A stretch of 8,924 nt of DNA from Mycoplasmatota bacterium (lineage in GTDB: Bacteria; Bacillota_I; Bacilli_A; Izemoplasmatales; Hujiaoplasmataceae): the NCBI GenBank assembly GCA_023132365.1, contig JAGLYJ010000041.1, forward strand, positions 1-8,924. Reading direction: 5' to 3'. The stretch's first letter is position 1. Each line of letters begins with the position of its first letter. Position numbers and translations under genes: made by a program. Below, one piece after another: positions 1 to 6,877 of this stretch. A model generated the notes under the pieces. The model saw only the letters and a program-made list of their open reading frames with translations, ran no database searches and was not told the origin of the DNA.

Positions 1-52
1 TCCTTGACATAGGGTACACATTATTTGCATAAGGCTTTTATTTTATTTTTTT
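1..52. other. Left-edge sequence downstream of the LRR gene
   Basis: Fifty-two bases follow the LRR protein stop. They hold a T-rich run on the plus strand (36-54), which is A-rich in the transcript of the LRR gene and so cannot act as its U-tract. No terminator hairpin, promoter or gene is visible, so the end of this transcript lies outside the window. Confidence 0.6.
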
Positions 53-2128
53 TTAACTTAGAGCATCTAATATATCTATTAATGCATCGTTACCAACGCT
101 CGATATTACTAAATCATCAAGGTTTCCGTCATAAATAACAGTTGTTAAGTCATCACAATCCTTAAATGCATTGTTATCAACGTAGACAACACTATCAGGA
201 ATTGTAATTGTTACTATACCAGATTTTTCAAATGCTGACTCTCTTATTATTGTTACATCTTCCGGTATGATAAAAGTTTCTAATGATTCACACCCATAGA
301 ATGATCTAATCCCCATGCTTACCATTGTATCTGGTAAAATAATGTTTTTAACATAATTAGCATTGTAGAAAGTAACATTGTGTATACGGTCTATATCATA
401 TATAATTAGCGTTTCTAGCGCATTTGGTATTAGATTGCTATCTAAGTAAGTTCTAGACCCAAACATGAATGTCAACACATCTGAGCTCTCACTATGTACA
501 TCCGTAATTTCTCTTTCTTGACCTATAAATGGAGTGCTAAGATATGTTAAATTATTGCAATTTTCAAACACACCTACTCCCAACCCAGTTAAAGATTCAG
601 GTAGAGATATTGATTCTAATCTCTGGCAGTTATAGAAAGCTCCTTCGCCAATAAATTCAACTATACTATTATTAGCAAATGTAACTGATTGTAAACTGAT
701 ATTATTCGAAAATGCTTCATAAGAGATAATTCTGACATTTGGTCCAATAATTAACTCTTCCAAATAATATAAATCTCTAAATTCACCTGCTTTAATTGTC
801 TCAGTGTTAACAGTTAATGAGGTAATAGCTATTGGAACTAAATATATTTGATGATCGGAAGTATACAAAATGTTATCTTCAACATAGAAATTTGTATTCT
901 CTGGATCTACATATACATTTTCTAAATGTAATAAAACAGCTGTTGAATACATATATATATTTTCAACATTCTTACCAATAGTCAAATCTGTTATTTGATA
1001 GTCATTGTTTAAACTAAAATACACTTCCGTTACGTCAATGTTATTAAGACGATCAGGAATTATATATTCTTCTAAGTCTGTATCAACGTTGATTCTAACT
1101 CCACCATTAGGATTAATTATCAAATCGTTTTCAGTGTAATTAGACCATTGATACGTCATAAATATAGAAGAAAGAAAGACAAGAACTAACATAACTACAG
1201 ACAGCATATCCCTTTTTTTATATCTAAAATTGAATCTAAATATTCCAAGTACCATTAGATTTAAACCAATTAAAATCAATAACATATAAGCAGTATTTGT
1301 AAATGCGATTATTGACAAAATATTTATGTAAGCTAAAATACCATAAAATATAGTCAAAGATACTAGCTTTAATGTTTTTTTATAATACATTATTGAAAAA
1401 ACAATTGCTAAATTTGAAACTAATAATACACTAGGAATTATAAATCTGTTAAAAACAGGGAAAAATGTATTTATAGATTGATTCTCAAACAAAAATGTCC
1501 CATAAAAACTTTGATAGCCTAATTGCATAAAAATAACTAAAAATAGCCAAATCATAGTTGATTTATACAGTTTTACATTAATAATAGTCTTATCAGCTTC
1601 TAATTCAACAGGTACTTTTATAGAAAATAATGCGGATTGATTCTTTCCACATGTCTTACATTCATCAAATGAATTTAAATTGTAATTACCACAAGTACAT
1701 GTCCAAAAATGCGGATTTCTTTTTGCAATATATTTTATTTCATTTCTAGGAGATTTAAACGCTCTGGATAAAACATTTGTATACAAGTATCTTTCAAATC
1801 CCAAACTGTAAACAGAGTCCGGGTTTGATATTGTAAATGTGTCACTAAAATCACTTAGTAAATATTCCTTGTCTTCTGCAACACATGAATAAACAGCTGG
1901 TTTAAATGAATCATTACCAACATTGCTAATATCAAGTTTGCATTTGACTACTTCATCAGCTGAATCAACTTTAAGTGTAATATTTTCGTCTCCAAAAGCA
2001 ATTATAATCTCATTAATCTTAATTAAATCCACATTGTAAAATACAAATTCAGCATTATCCTTCAATATTTCAAAAGAATAAATATGAATAGGGAATCCAA
2101 CGTGATATTTATTGTAAAATATTTTCAT
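53..2128 (-). CDS. Membrane-anchored BspA-type leucine-rich-repeat protein with cytoplasmic zinc ribbon
   Basis: A 691-residue protein of at least four parts. Residues 1-140 form a mixed polar, strand-rich domain that I cannot name. Residues 142-160 are a zinc ribbon: W142, C144, C146, N150, C157 and C160 follow the RanBP2-like order W-x-C-x-C-x3-N-x6-C-x2-C. Five hydrophobic helices follow at about 191-210, 226-247, 253-276, 277-297 and 308-327. The loops after helices 2 and 4 are basic (YYKKTLK, FRYKKRD), so the positive-inside rule puts the N-terminus and zinc ribbon in the cytoplasm and the C-terminus outside. Residues about 345-670 are BspA/LRR_5-type repeats, with the typical VDPENTNFYVEDNILY segment (407-422), several AF-x-x-C units and a PFIG...FG insertion at 533-557. 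Such LRRs are found on cell surfaces and often bind host or matrix ligands; the ligand here is unknown. The start is ATG with a modest AGGGG site 9 nt upstream, 4 nt after the small membrane-protein gene, so the two are probably co-transcribed. The stop is TAA. The LRR assignment is firm, the topology is predicted, and the function is open. Confidence 0.85.
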   Translation of the reverse strand: MKIFYNKYHVGFPIHIYSFEILKDNAEFVFYNVDLIKINEIIIAFGDENITLKVDSADEVVKCKLDISNVGNDSFKPAVYSCVAEDKEYLLSDFSDTFTISNPDSVYSLGFERYLYTNVLSRAFKSPRNEIKYIAKRNPHFWTCTCGNYNLNSFDECKTCGKNQSALFSIKVPVELEADKTIINVKLYKSTMIWLFLVIFMQLGYQSFYGTFLFENQSINTFFPVFNRFIIPSVLLVSNLAIVFSIMYYKKTLKLVSLTIFYGILAYINILSIIAFTNTAYMLLILIGLNLMVLGIFRFNFRYKKRDMLSVVMLVLVFLSSIFMTYQWSNYTENDLIINPNGGVRINVDTDLEEYIIPDRLNNIDVTEVYFSLNNDYQITDLTIGKNVENIYMYSTAVLLHLENVYVDPENTNFYVEDNILYTSDHQIYLVPIAITSLTVNTETIKAGEFRDLYYLEELIIGPNVRIISYEAFSNNISLQSVTFANNSIVEFIGEGAFYNCQRLESISLPESLTGLGVGVFENCNNLTYLSTPFIGQEREITDVHSESSDVLTFMFGSRTYLDSNLIPNALETLIIYDIDRIHNVTFYNANYVKNIILPDTMVSMGIRSFYGCESLETFIIPEDVTIIRESAFEKSGIVTITIPDSVVYVDNNAFKDCDDLTTVIYDGNLDDLVISSVGNDALIDILDALS

Positions 2129-2131
2129 TTT

Positions 2132-2159
2132 ATTATACCCCTAATATTAAAAATGTCAA
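2132..2159 (-). promoter_or_regulatory. Consensus sigma-A-like promoter just before the LRR protein gene (putative)
   Basis: The minus strand has TTGACA (2159-2154), a 16-nt spacer and TATAAT (2137-2132), both hexamers matching the consensus exactly. It overlaps the last codons of the small membrane-protein gene. The -10 box ends only 3 nt before the LRR gene ATG, so a normal start site would fall at or inside the first codons, and the transcript would be leaderless or lack the ATG. It may therefore be a chance match in AT-rich DNA. Confidence 0.3.
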
Positions 2160-2450
2160 ATATGATAGAGCTAAATTTGACAATGCTGAAAACAGCACTA
2201 TTGACTGCTTGTATTTATAATTATGATACTCAACTGAGGACTTATTGTGTTTATAAGTCCCAGTCTTTTTCATATTAATCTTATCATTTTTTGTCATTCT
2301 ACCAATATAAACAATTAATTCAATTAATCCAAAAACAACAAAAGTTACTTCTACAAACAATGGATTTTTTGTTATCAAATATAATAATGCTGAAATTACT
2401 AGTGGAATGGCAATAAGTATTAAAATACTTTTCATTTTTTTACTTTTCAT
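2133..2450 (-). CDS. Small three-helix membrane protein of unknown function
   Basis: A 105-residue protein that I do not recognise. It has a basic N-terminus (MKSKKMK), two adjacent hydrophobic helices at about 8-26 and 31-50, a very basic and polar loop at 51-82 rich in Lys, Asn, His and Tyr, and a third helix at about 83-103. The positive-inside rule places the N-terminus and the large loop in the cytoplasm and the C-terminus outside. No cysteine, catalytic motif or signal-peptidase site is visible. The first ATG is preferred because AAGGAA lies 6 nt upstream; a second Met at codon 6 has no such site. It lies 43 nt after oppF with no clear terminator between, and 4 nt before the LRR protein gene. 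It may therefore work with the LRR protein (assembly, topology or anchoring), which is inference from position only. It is unlikely to be a core Opp subunit, because the five known subunits are all present. Confidence 0.75.
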   Translation of the reverse strand: MKSKKMKSILILIAIPLVISALLYLITKNPLFVEVTFVVFGLIELIVYIGRMTKNDKINMKKTGTYKHNKSSVEYHNYKYKQSIVLFSALSNLALSYLTFLILGV

Positions 2451-2456
2451 TAATAT

Positions 2457-2462
2457 TTCCTT
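2457..2462 (-). promoter_or_regulatory. Ribosome binding site of the small membrane-protein gene
   Basis: AAGGAA lies 6 nt before the ATG at 2450 and supports this small gene being translated from its first Met. The 43-nt gap from oppF shows only a weak 5-bp AT-rich hairpin (AGTTA/TAACT) with no U-tract, so read-through from opp is possible. Confidence 0.6.
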
Positions 2463-2493
2463 GCTAAGTTATTATTAATTAACTAAAACATAT

Positions 2494-3492
2494 CTATTGT
2501 TTAGTAGTCCATTGTTTGATTAACTCAGGAGTTCCTAAAACAAAACGCGAATCTGATACTTCTAAATATTCACATTCTTCATAGTTAATTGATTGTCTGT
2601 TATATACCAATTTTTTACGATCATTTTTAGTTCTTGGATCTGGCTGAGGAATAGCTGTTAAAAGTGACTTAGTATAAGGATGGATTGGGTTCGAATATAT
2701 ATCATTCGCATTTCCAAGCTCAACAATATACCCATCATTCATAACTGCAACTCTATCAGATATATATTTTATAATTGATAAATCATGCGCTACAAATAAG
2801 TATGTTAAATCATTATCTCTTTGTAATTTCTTAAGCAAGTTTAACACTTGAGCTCTAATTGATACATCTAAAGATGAAATAGGTTCATCTGCTAAAACTA
2901 GCTCAGGTTCAATTATCAAAGCTCTTGCAATACCGATTCTTTGTCTTTGACCACCACTAAACTCATGTGGGTATCTAGATAAATGTTCAGGCAATAAACT
3001 TACTTTGTGTAACATATCAGTAACTTTATGTAATCTATCATCCGTGTTTTCATACATTTTAAAGTTATATAATCCTTCAGAGATTATATAATCAACATTA
3101 GCTCTTTCGTTAAGTGAAGCTGCAGGATCTTGGAAAATCATTTGAATTTTTGATTTAACAGCTAGACTTTCTTTTTTAGTAAGTTTCCCAGTAATTTTTT
3201 CGCCTTTAAAATAGATTGCGCCATTAGTAAGTTTATTAATTCCTAAAATAGCTCTACTTATAGTAGTTTTACCTGAACCAGATTCACCTACAAGTCCAAA
3301 AGTTTCACCAGTATAAATTTTAAAATTGAGTGAATTACAAGCTTTTACAGTATGTTTTCCTGCTCCAAAGAATACGTCAACATCTCTAACTTCTAGTAAA
3401 ATATCTCTTCCATTAACAGAATCTTTTGTGCTTACTGTACTAGGGTATGATTTTTTTGATTCTTTTCTGAATATATCAAAAATATTACTCAT
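2494..3492 (-). CDS. oppF: Oligopeptide ABC transporter ATP-binding protein OppF
   Basis: The second ATPase subunit of the peptide importer, expected to pair with OppD on the cytoplasmic face and drive uptake by ATP hydrolysis. All ABC motifs are intact in 332 residues: Walker A GESGSGKT at 69-76, Q-loop Q121 in IFQDP, signature FSGGQRQR at 178-185, Walker B LVLADE at 198-203, and H-loop H236 in VAHD. The C-terminal oligopeptide/dipeptide-transporter segment starts at HPYTKSLL (271-278), and the tail ends in a VLGTPELIKQW segment that I associate with Bacillota OppF. Only two cysteines are present (C52, C307), so the C-terminal Fe-S motif of some homologues is absent. Its ATG shares one base with the oppD stop (TAATG) and is preceded by a perfect Shine-Dalgarno inside oppD, so translation is probably coupled. 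The stop is TAG. DppF is the closest alternative name; gene order and paired OppD/OppF features support OppF, but peptide specificity cannot be read from an ATPase. Confidence 0.93.
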   Translation of the reverse strand: MSNIFDIFRKESKKSYPSTVSTKDSVNGRDILLEVRDVDVFFGAGKHTVKACNSLNFKIYTGETFGLVGESGSGKTTISRAILGINKLTNGAIYFKGEKITGKLTKKESLAVKSKIQMIFQDPAASLNERANVDYIISEGLYNFKMYENTDDRLHKVTDMLHKVSLLPEHLSRYPHEFSGGQRQRIGIARALIIEPELVLADEPISSLDVSIRAQVLNLLKKLQRDNDLTYLFVAHDLSIIKYISDRVAVMNDGYIVELGNANDIYSNPIHPYTKSLLTAIPQPDPRTKNDRKKLVYNRQSINYEECEYLEVSDSRFVLGTPELIKQWTTKQ

Positions 3493-4673
3493 TATAAATC
3501 ACCTCCTGTATAAATTGCAGCAACACGTTCAGGAATCTCATCAATAATTTTTGGTCTTTTAACTTTTGGTGCTCTAGGATCTAGCAACCACGTCTTTGCA
3601 TAATGAGTTTCACTAATTTTAAATAATGGAGAATCTTTATAATAATCAATTTCCATACCGTGAACGTTTCTCGGTGCAAAAGCGTCTCCTTTAACATCTT
3701 CAATTAAACTTGGAGGAGTTCCCGCAATCGAGAATAGATCCTCATCATTTCTACCAAGTTGTGGTAGTGATGATAATAATGCCCATGTATATGGATGTTG
3801 AGAGTGATAAAAAATATCCTCAGCAGTTCCTAGTTCTAAAATTTGACCAGCATACATAACTGCTACTCTGTCAGCGATTTCAGCAACAACACCTAAATCA
3901 TGAGTAATAAATATTATTGTAAACCCAAATTCATCTTTTAAATCTTTAAATAGCTCTAATATTTGAGCTTGTATAGTAACATCTAATGCAGTAGTTGGCT
4001 CATCACATATTAAAATATCTGGTTTACAAGCTAAAGCGATGGCAATAACAACACGTTGTCTCATACCACCTGAATATTGAAAAGGAAAATCTCTATATCT
4101 TAGACGAGCGTCTTTAATTCCAACACGCTCTAATAACTTAATTGCCTCTTCTTTAGCTGATTTCTTGTCTAAACCACGATGAATACGGATAACTTCAGCA
4201 ACTTGAAAACCAATGCGTTTCAAAGGATTTAATGAAGTCATAGGATCTTGAAATATCATTGATATCCTTTTCCCGCGAATCTTTAACCAATCTTTATTTT
4301 CAACAAATTGAGCTAAATCAACACCAGCGTATAATAGTTGGCCGCCTGAAACATTTCCGTTTTCTTCAAGCATACCTACTAAAGTTTTAGTGAATACTGA
4401 TTTTCCTGAACCAGATTCTCCAACCACAGCAAATGTTTCACCCTTTTTAATGTCAACTGAAACTTTTCTAATAGCAGTTAAAACTTTCGCTCTAACTCTA
4501 AATTGAACCTCTAAATTCTTAACAGAAATAATTGTTTCACCATTTTGAATTTTATCAGTATCATCCAAAATATATGTAGTCTGTTCAAAATCATCACTTC
4601 TAACCACTTTGTTTTTTGTAGGTTTGAATATATTTAGAAATTTCCTAAATATTTCACTAATCTTATTTTTCAT
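3492..4673 (-). CDS. oppD: Oligopeptide ABC transporter ATP-binding protein OppD
   Basis: The first ATPase of the peptide importer, forming a cytoplasmic heterodimer with OppF beneath OppB/OppC. Its 393 residues carry Walker A GESGSGKS at 85-92, Q-loop Q142 in IFQDP, signature YSGGMRQR at 200-207, Walker B ILICDE at 220-225, and H-loop H258 in FITHD. The oligopeptide-transporter C-terminal region begins near HPYTWALL (293-300). Where many OppD/DppD proteins carry four cysteines for a [4Fe-4S] cluster (FAPRC...), this one reads FAPRN (332-336) and has no cysteine after C223. The N-terminus has an additional 45 or so residues, amphipathic and basic, before the ABC domain. The ATG start has GGAGGT 6 nt upstream, directly after the oppC stop. 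The last codons (GGDL) encode the Shine-Dalgarno of oppF. It is slightly longer than the common 330-360 residues because of both tails. Confidence 0.94.
   Translation of the reverse strand: MKNKISEIFRKFLNIFKPTKNKVVRSDDFEQTTYILDDTDKIQNGETIISVKNLEVQFRVRAKVLTAIRKVSVDIKKGETFAVVGESGSGKSVFTKTLVGMLEENGNVSGGQLLYAGVDLAQFVENKDWLKIRGKRISMIFQDPMTSLNPLKRIGFQVAEVIRIHRGLDKKSAKEEAIKLLERVGIKDARLRYRDFPFQYSGGMRQRVVIAIALACKPDILICDEPTTALDVTIQAQILELFKDLKDEFGFTIIFITHDLGVVAEIADRVAVMYAGQILELGTAEDIFYHSQHPYTWALLSSLPQLGRNDEDLFSIAGTPPSLIEDVKGDAFAPRNVHGMEIDYYKDSPLFKISETHYAKTWLLDPRAPKVKRPKIIDEIPERVAAIYTGGDL
3498..3507 (-). promoter_or_regulatory. Perfect ribosome binding site of oppF inside the oppD 3' end
   Basis: The minus strand reads AGGAGGTGAT, a ten-base exact complement of the usual 16S rRNA 3' end, with AGGAGG ending 9 nt before the oppF ATG. 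The same bases encode the GGDL end of OppD. Together with the TAATG stop-start overlap this strongly supports coupled translation of the two ATPases and fixes the oppF start. Confidence 0.9.
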
Positions 4674-4679
4674 CTTCTT

Positions 4680-4685
4680 ACCTCC
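4680..4685 (-). promoter_or_regulatory. Ribosome binding site of oppD
   Basis: GGAGGT lies 6 nt before the oppD ATG and begins immediately after the oppC TAG. It decides the oppD start and shows tight packing of the two genes. Confidence 0.85.
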
Positions 4686-5696
4686 CTATCGATGTTTCTT
4701 AGGATCTAAAGCATCTGTTAGAGCTAGACCAAATAAGAAAAATGTAAAAATTATGAAAGATAGCACTCCAGCTGGAGCTAATAATTGGAATGGATAAAGT
4801 TCAAATTTTTGTCTACCCAAATCTAATAATGCTCCTAATGAGATTGCATTTGAAGGCAGTCCCACACCAAAGAAACTCATCGCTACTTCACTTGAAATCA
4901 TACCAGGTATGATTAATGAAGTTTGTGTAATAATTACAGAAAGTAAGTATGGCAACAAGTTTTTCGTCATAATTCTTGCTGGTGGAGTACCTAAAGTTTT
5001 TGATGCAAGATTATATTCTCTATTAGTAATAATAAGTGTCTGATTTCTAATAAACCTTGCAACTCCAATCCAACTAGCAATAGTTAAAGATATAATTAAT
5101 CTTACCTCTGCTGCCATAGCAGGGAAAGCTTGACTTAAAACGTACGACAATAACATATATAATAGTAAAGCCGGTATGTTAGCTATAAGATTGTACAATT
5201 CAATAAAGATTGGATCTAATTTTCTATAGAATCCCCATATTAAACCGAATCCTGTACCAATTACAACAACTAATGATGAAGTAATTAAAGCTAACCCAAT
5301 AGATTTTCTTGCACCAGTCCATGTCATAAAGAATAGATCTCGTCCAACTAAATCTGTACCCCACAAATGAACTGAATCAGGTGGTAAATCTTTATCTGCA
5401 ATACTAAAGTCTAAAAATCCTTCTGGTGTAAACATAGGTATTACAATAATCGCTAAAAGTAATAGAAGCATTGAAATAATAGCAATTAATGCAGAAGGCT
5501 TTCTAATGAAAGTTCTCATAACAGATTTCCAATATGAATAAGGCTCAACTTTTATAACCTCAGACTTAAATTCATCTAATTCTACAAATTTGAATAAAGA
5601 ATCTTCATTAACTGCTGAATTTTGACCATCAATGTCAACATCCTTAAATTCAGAAAAATTCTTTAAACTAAATTTATCCCAGTTTCTTTTATTCAT
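4686..5696 (-). CDS. oppC: Oligopeptide ABC transporter permease OppC
   Basis: An inner permease subunit of the peptide importer that forms the membrane channel with OppB. There are 336 residues. A polar cytoplasmic N-terminus of about 65 residues leads into the OppC_N-type first helix (about 68-89). A WGTDLVGRD motif follows at 112-120, as expected for OppC/DppC, then five further helices at about 132-154, 165-189, 199-217, 250-272 and 306-327. The EAA-type coupling loop that docks to the ATPases lies at about 227-252 (YNLASKTLGTPPARIMTKN...). The C-terminus TDALDPKK is typical of the family. The reading frame is open to an upstream ATG at 5762, but those 22 codons are oppB read in another frame and have no homology-like features. 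The ATG at 5696 follows the oppB stop by one base and has AAGGGGG 9 nt upstream, so it is the better start. The stop is TAG. Confidence 0.93.
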   Translation of the reverse strand: MNKRNWDKFSLKNFSEFKDVDIDGQNSAVNEDSLFKFVELDEFKSEVIKVEPYSYWKSVMRTFIRKPSALIAIISMLLLLLAIIVIPMFTPEGFLDFSIADKDLPPDSVHLWGTDLVGRDLFFMTWTGARKSIGLALITSSLVVVIGTGFGLIWGFYRKLDPIFIELYNLIANIPALLLYMLLSYVLSQAFPAMAAEVRLIISLTIASWIGVARFIRNQTLIITNREYNLASKTLGTPPARIMTKNLLPYLLSVIITQTSLIIPGMISSEVAMSFFGVGLPSNAISLGALLDLGRQKFELYPFQLLAPAGVLSFIIFTFFLFGLALTDALDPKKHR

Positions 5697-5697
5697 T

Positions 5698-6852
5698 TTA
5701 GATATCCCCCTTATGTGTAAGTCTAATTCTTGGATCGAACCACACGGTAACAATATCTCCAAGTAAGAAAGCTATCATAGACATTGCAGAATAAATTAAT
5801 GTTAATCCTTGAATTACGGGTACATCAGGAGTTGTAGCTCTAATAGCTGAAATCAATAGATTACCCGTTCCAGGAATACCCCAAATAACTTCTACATAGT
5901 ATGAACCTATAATTGCAAATATGAAAGCTGCAGGGACATTTCTAATTAATGGTACAAATGCATTTCTTAAAACGTGTACATACATTATTCTATTTTCAGT
6001 TAATCCTTTAGATCGTGCAAATTTGACATAATCTGAAGTTAACTGGTCAACCATGAATCTTCTAACCCATATAATAATACCAGGTACCGACAAGAAGACT
6101 ATCGAGAACACCGGAGCAATAAGGGAACGCCAATCACCAGCTATATAAAAATACCCTAGATTAAGAGCTCCAAATATACCACTTGGATTACCTAATATTT
6201 TATTCATTAATAGGAAGAAAACTAGAGCAGGTATAGCATAATTCAATACAATAAATACTGTTCCAAGCCTATCTATAATTCCACCAGGTTTTTTTGCCAT
6301 AGCAATACCAAAAGGGTATCCAATCAAATATGCAAAAAATACTGAGGAAATAGAAATTCTAAAAGAAACCCCGATTCTTTCTGCTAACATCTCATTTACT
6401 AATTTATTAGTGTCCATTGATGTTCCTAAATATGAAAAACCTTCCCAATATTTTAAAACCACAGTATATCTTGTATCCCATCTAATTGGGATTGATTTAG
6501 GAATAGGAAGCGCATTATAAATATATTGCAATATATTTCTTATAACTGGTATTCGGTTCCCGTCCAAATCTACTCGTCCATATTTAAAAAGCTGAACAAT
6601 TTTATAGTTTTCAGCAGCTGTTACGCTTGTCCCAGCAAGCTTACTATATAATCTTACGTCGTATAATTTAATATCAGGTATAAGCCTAATAAGTGCTGTA
6701 ACTACCGCTAAAATTAGCGTTAATGTAAATAGCCCCGACAAAATACGACGGATAGTATAAATTAGAGTTGGACTAGTTATAAATCTCTTAATAGCAATAA
6801 ATATAGATTTTAATATATTAGTCAACTTATCTCTAATTAAAGTATTTTCCAT
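5698..6852 (-). CDS. oppB: Oligopeptide ABC transporter permease OppB
   Basis: The other permease subunit of the peptide importer. It has 384 residues against about 305-340 for the usual OppB. A first helix at about 36-57 is followed by an unusually long extracytoplasmic segment (about 58-160), then five more helices at about 165-185, 196-219, 245-263, 302-324 and 350-371. The EAA coupling loop is clear at about 274-300 (DYVKFARSKGLTENRIMYVH and on). VIWGIPGTGNLL (322-333) and the C-terminal WFDPRIRL (371-378) are family hallmarks. The extra length is split between the basic N-terminal tail and the external segment, which could be a docking surface for the lipid-anchored OppA; that role is inference. 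The ATG start has AAGGAG 7 nt upstream. The stop (TAA) is separated by one base from the oppC ATG. The 105-nt gap to oppA contains a strong stem-loop. Confidence 0.93.
   Translation of the reverse strand: MENTLIRDKLTNILKSIFIAIKRFITSPTLIYTIRRILSGLFTLTLILAVVTALIRLIPDIKLYDVRLYSKLAGTSVTAAENYKIVQLFKYGRVDLDGNRIPVIRNILQYIYNALPIPKSIPIRWDTRYTVVLKYWEGFSYLGTSMDTNKLVNEMLAERIGVSFRISISSVFFAYLIGYPFGIAMAKKPGGIIDRLGTVFIVLNYAIPALVFFLLMNKILGNPSGIFGALNLGYFYIAGDWRSLIAPVFSIVFLSVPGIIIWVRRFMVDQLTSDYVKFARSKGLTENRIMYVHVLRNAFVPLIRNVPAAFIFAIIGSYYVEVIWGIPGTGNLLISAIRATTPDVPVIQGLTLIYSAMSMIAFLLGDIVTVWFDPRIRLTHKGDI
5706..5712 (-). promoter_or_regulatory. Ribosome binding site of oppC that decides its start
   Basis: AAGGGGG inside the end of oppB lies 9 nt before the ATG at 5696. 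It supports that ATG over the open-frame ATG 66 nt upstream, which falls within oppB coding sequence. The site is imperfect, so coupling with oppB termination one base earlier probably helps initiation. Confidence 0.7.
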
Positions 6853-6859
6853 AAATTTT

Positions 6860-6865
6860 CTCCTT
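6860..6865 (-). promoter_or_regulatory. Ribosome binding site of oppB
   Basis: AAGGAG lies 7 nt before the oppB ATG, downstream of the oppA-oppB stem-loop and not included in its stem, so oppB can be initiated independently of oppA translation. Confidence 0.8.
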
Positions 6866-6877
6866 GAATTTTATTTA

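Noticed and set aside
4..32. Plus-strand TTGACA at 4-9 as a promoter
   Set aside because: No acceptable -10 box lies 15-19 nt downstream (GCATAA at 27-32) and there is no plus-strand gene for it to serve.
20..54. Possible plus-strand terminator with a T-rich tail
   Set aside because: The T-run is present but no GC-containing stem precedes it; only a 4-bp AT pairing can be drawn.
2084..2278. Plus-strand open frame of 64 codons
   Set aside because: It lies opposite the LRR and small membrane-protein genes, has no ribosome binding site of note and has no recognisable protein features.
3326..3547. Plus-strand open frame across the oppF/oppD junction
   Set aside because: It is antisense to two genes with intact motifs and shows no independent coding signal. 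The similar frame at 4609-4797 was rejected for the same reason.
5697..5762. Upstream in-frame ATG that would give oppC 22 additional residues
   Set aside because: The added residues are oppB coding sequence read in another frame, and the ATG at 5696 has its own ribosome binding site and the standard one-base spacing from the oppB stop.
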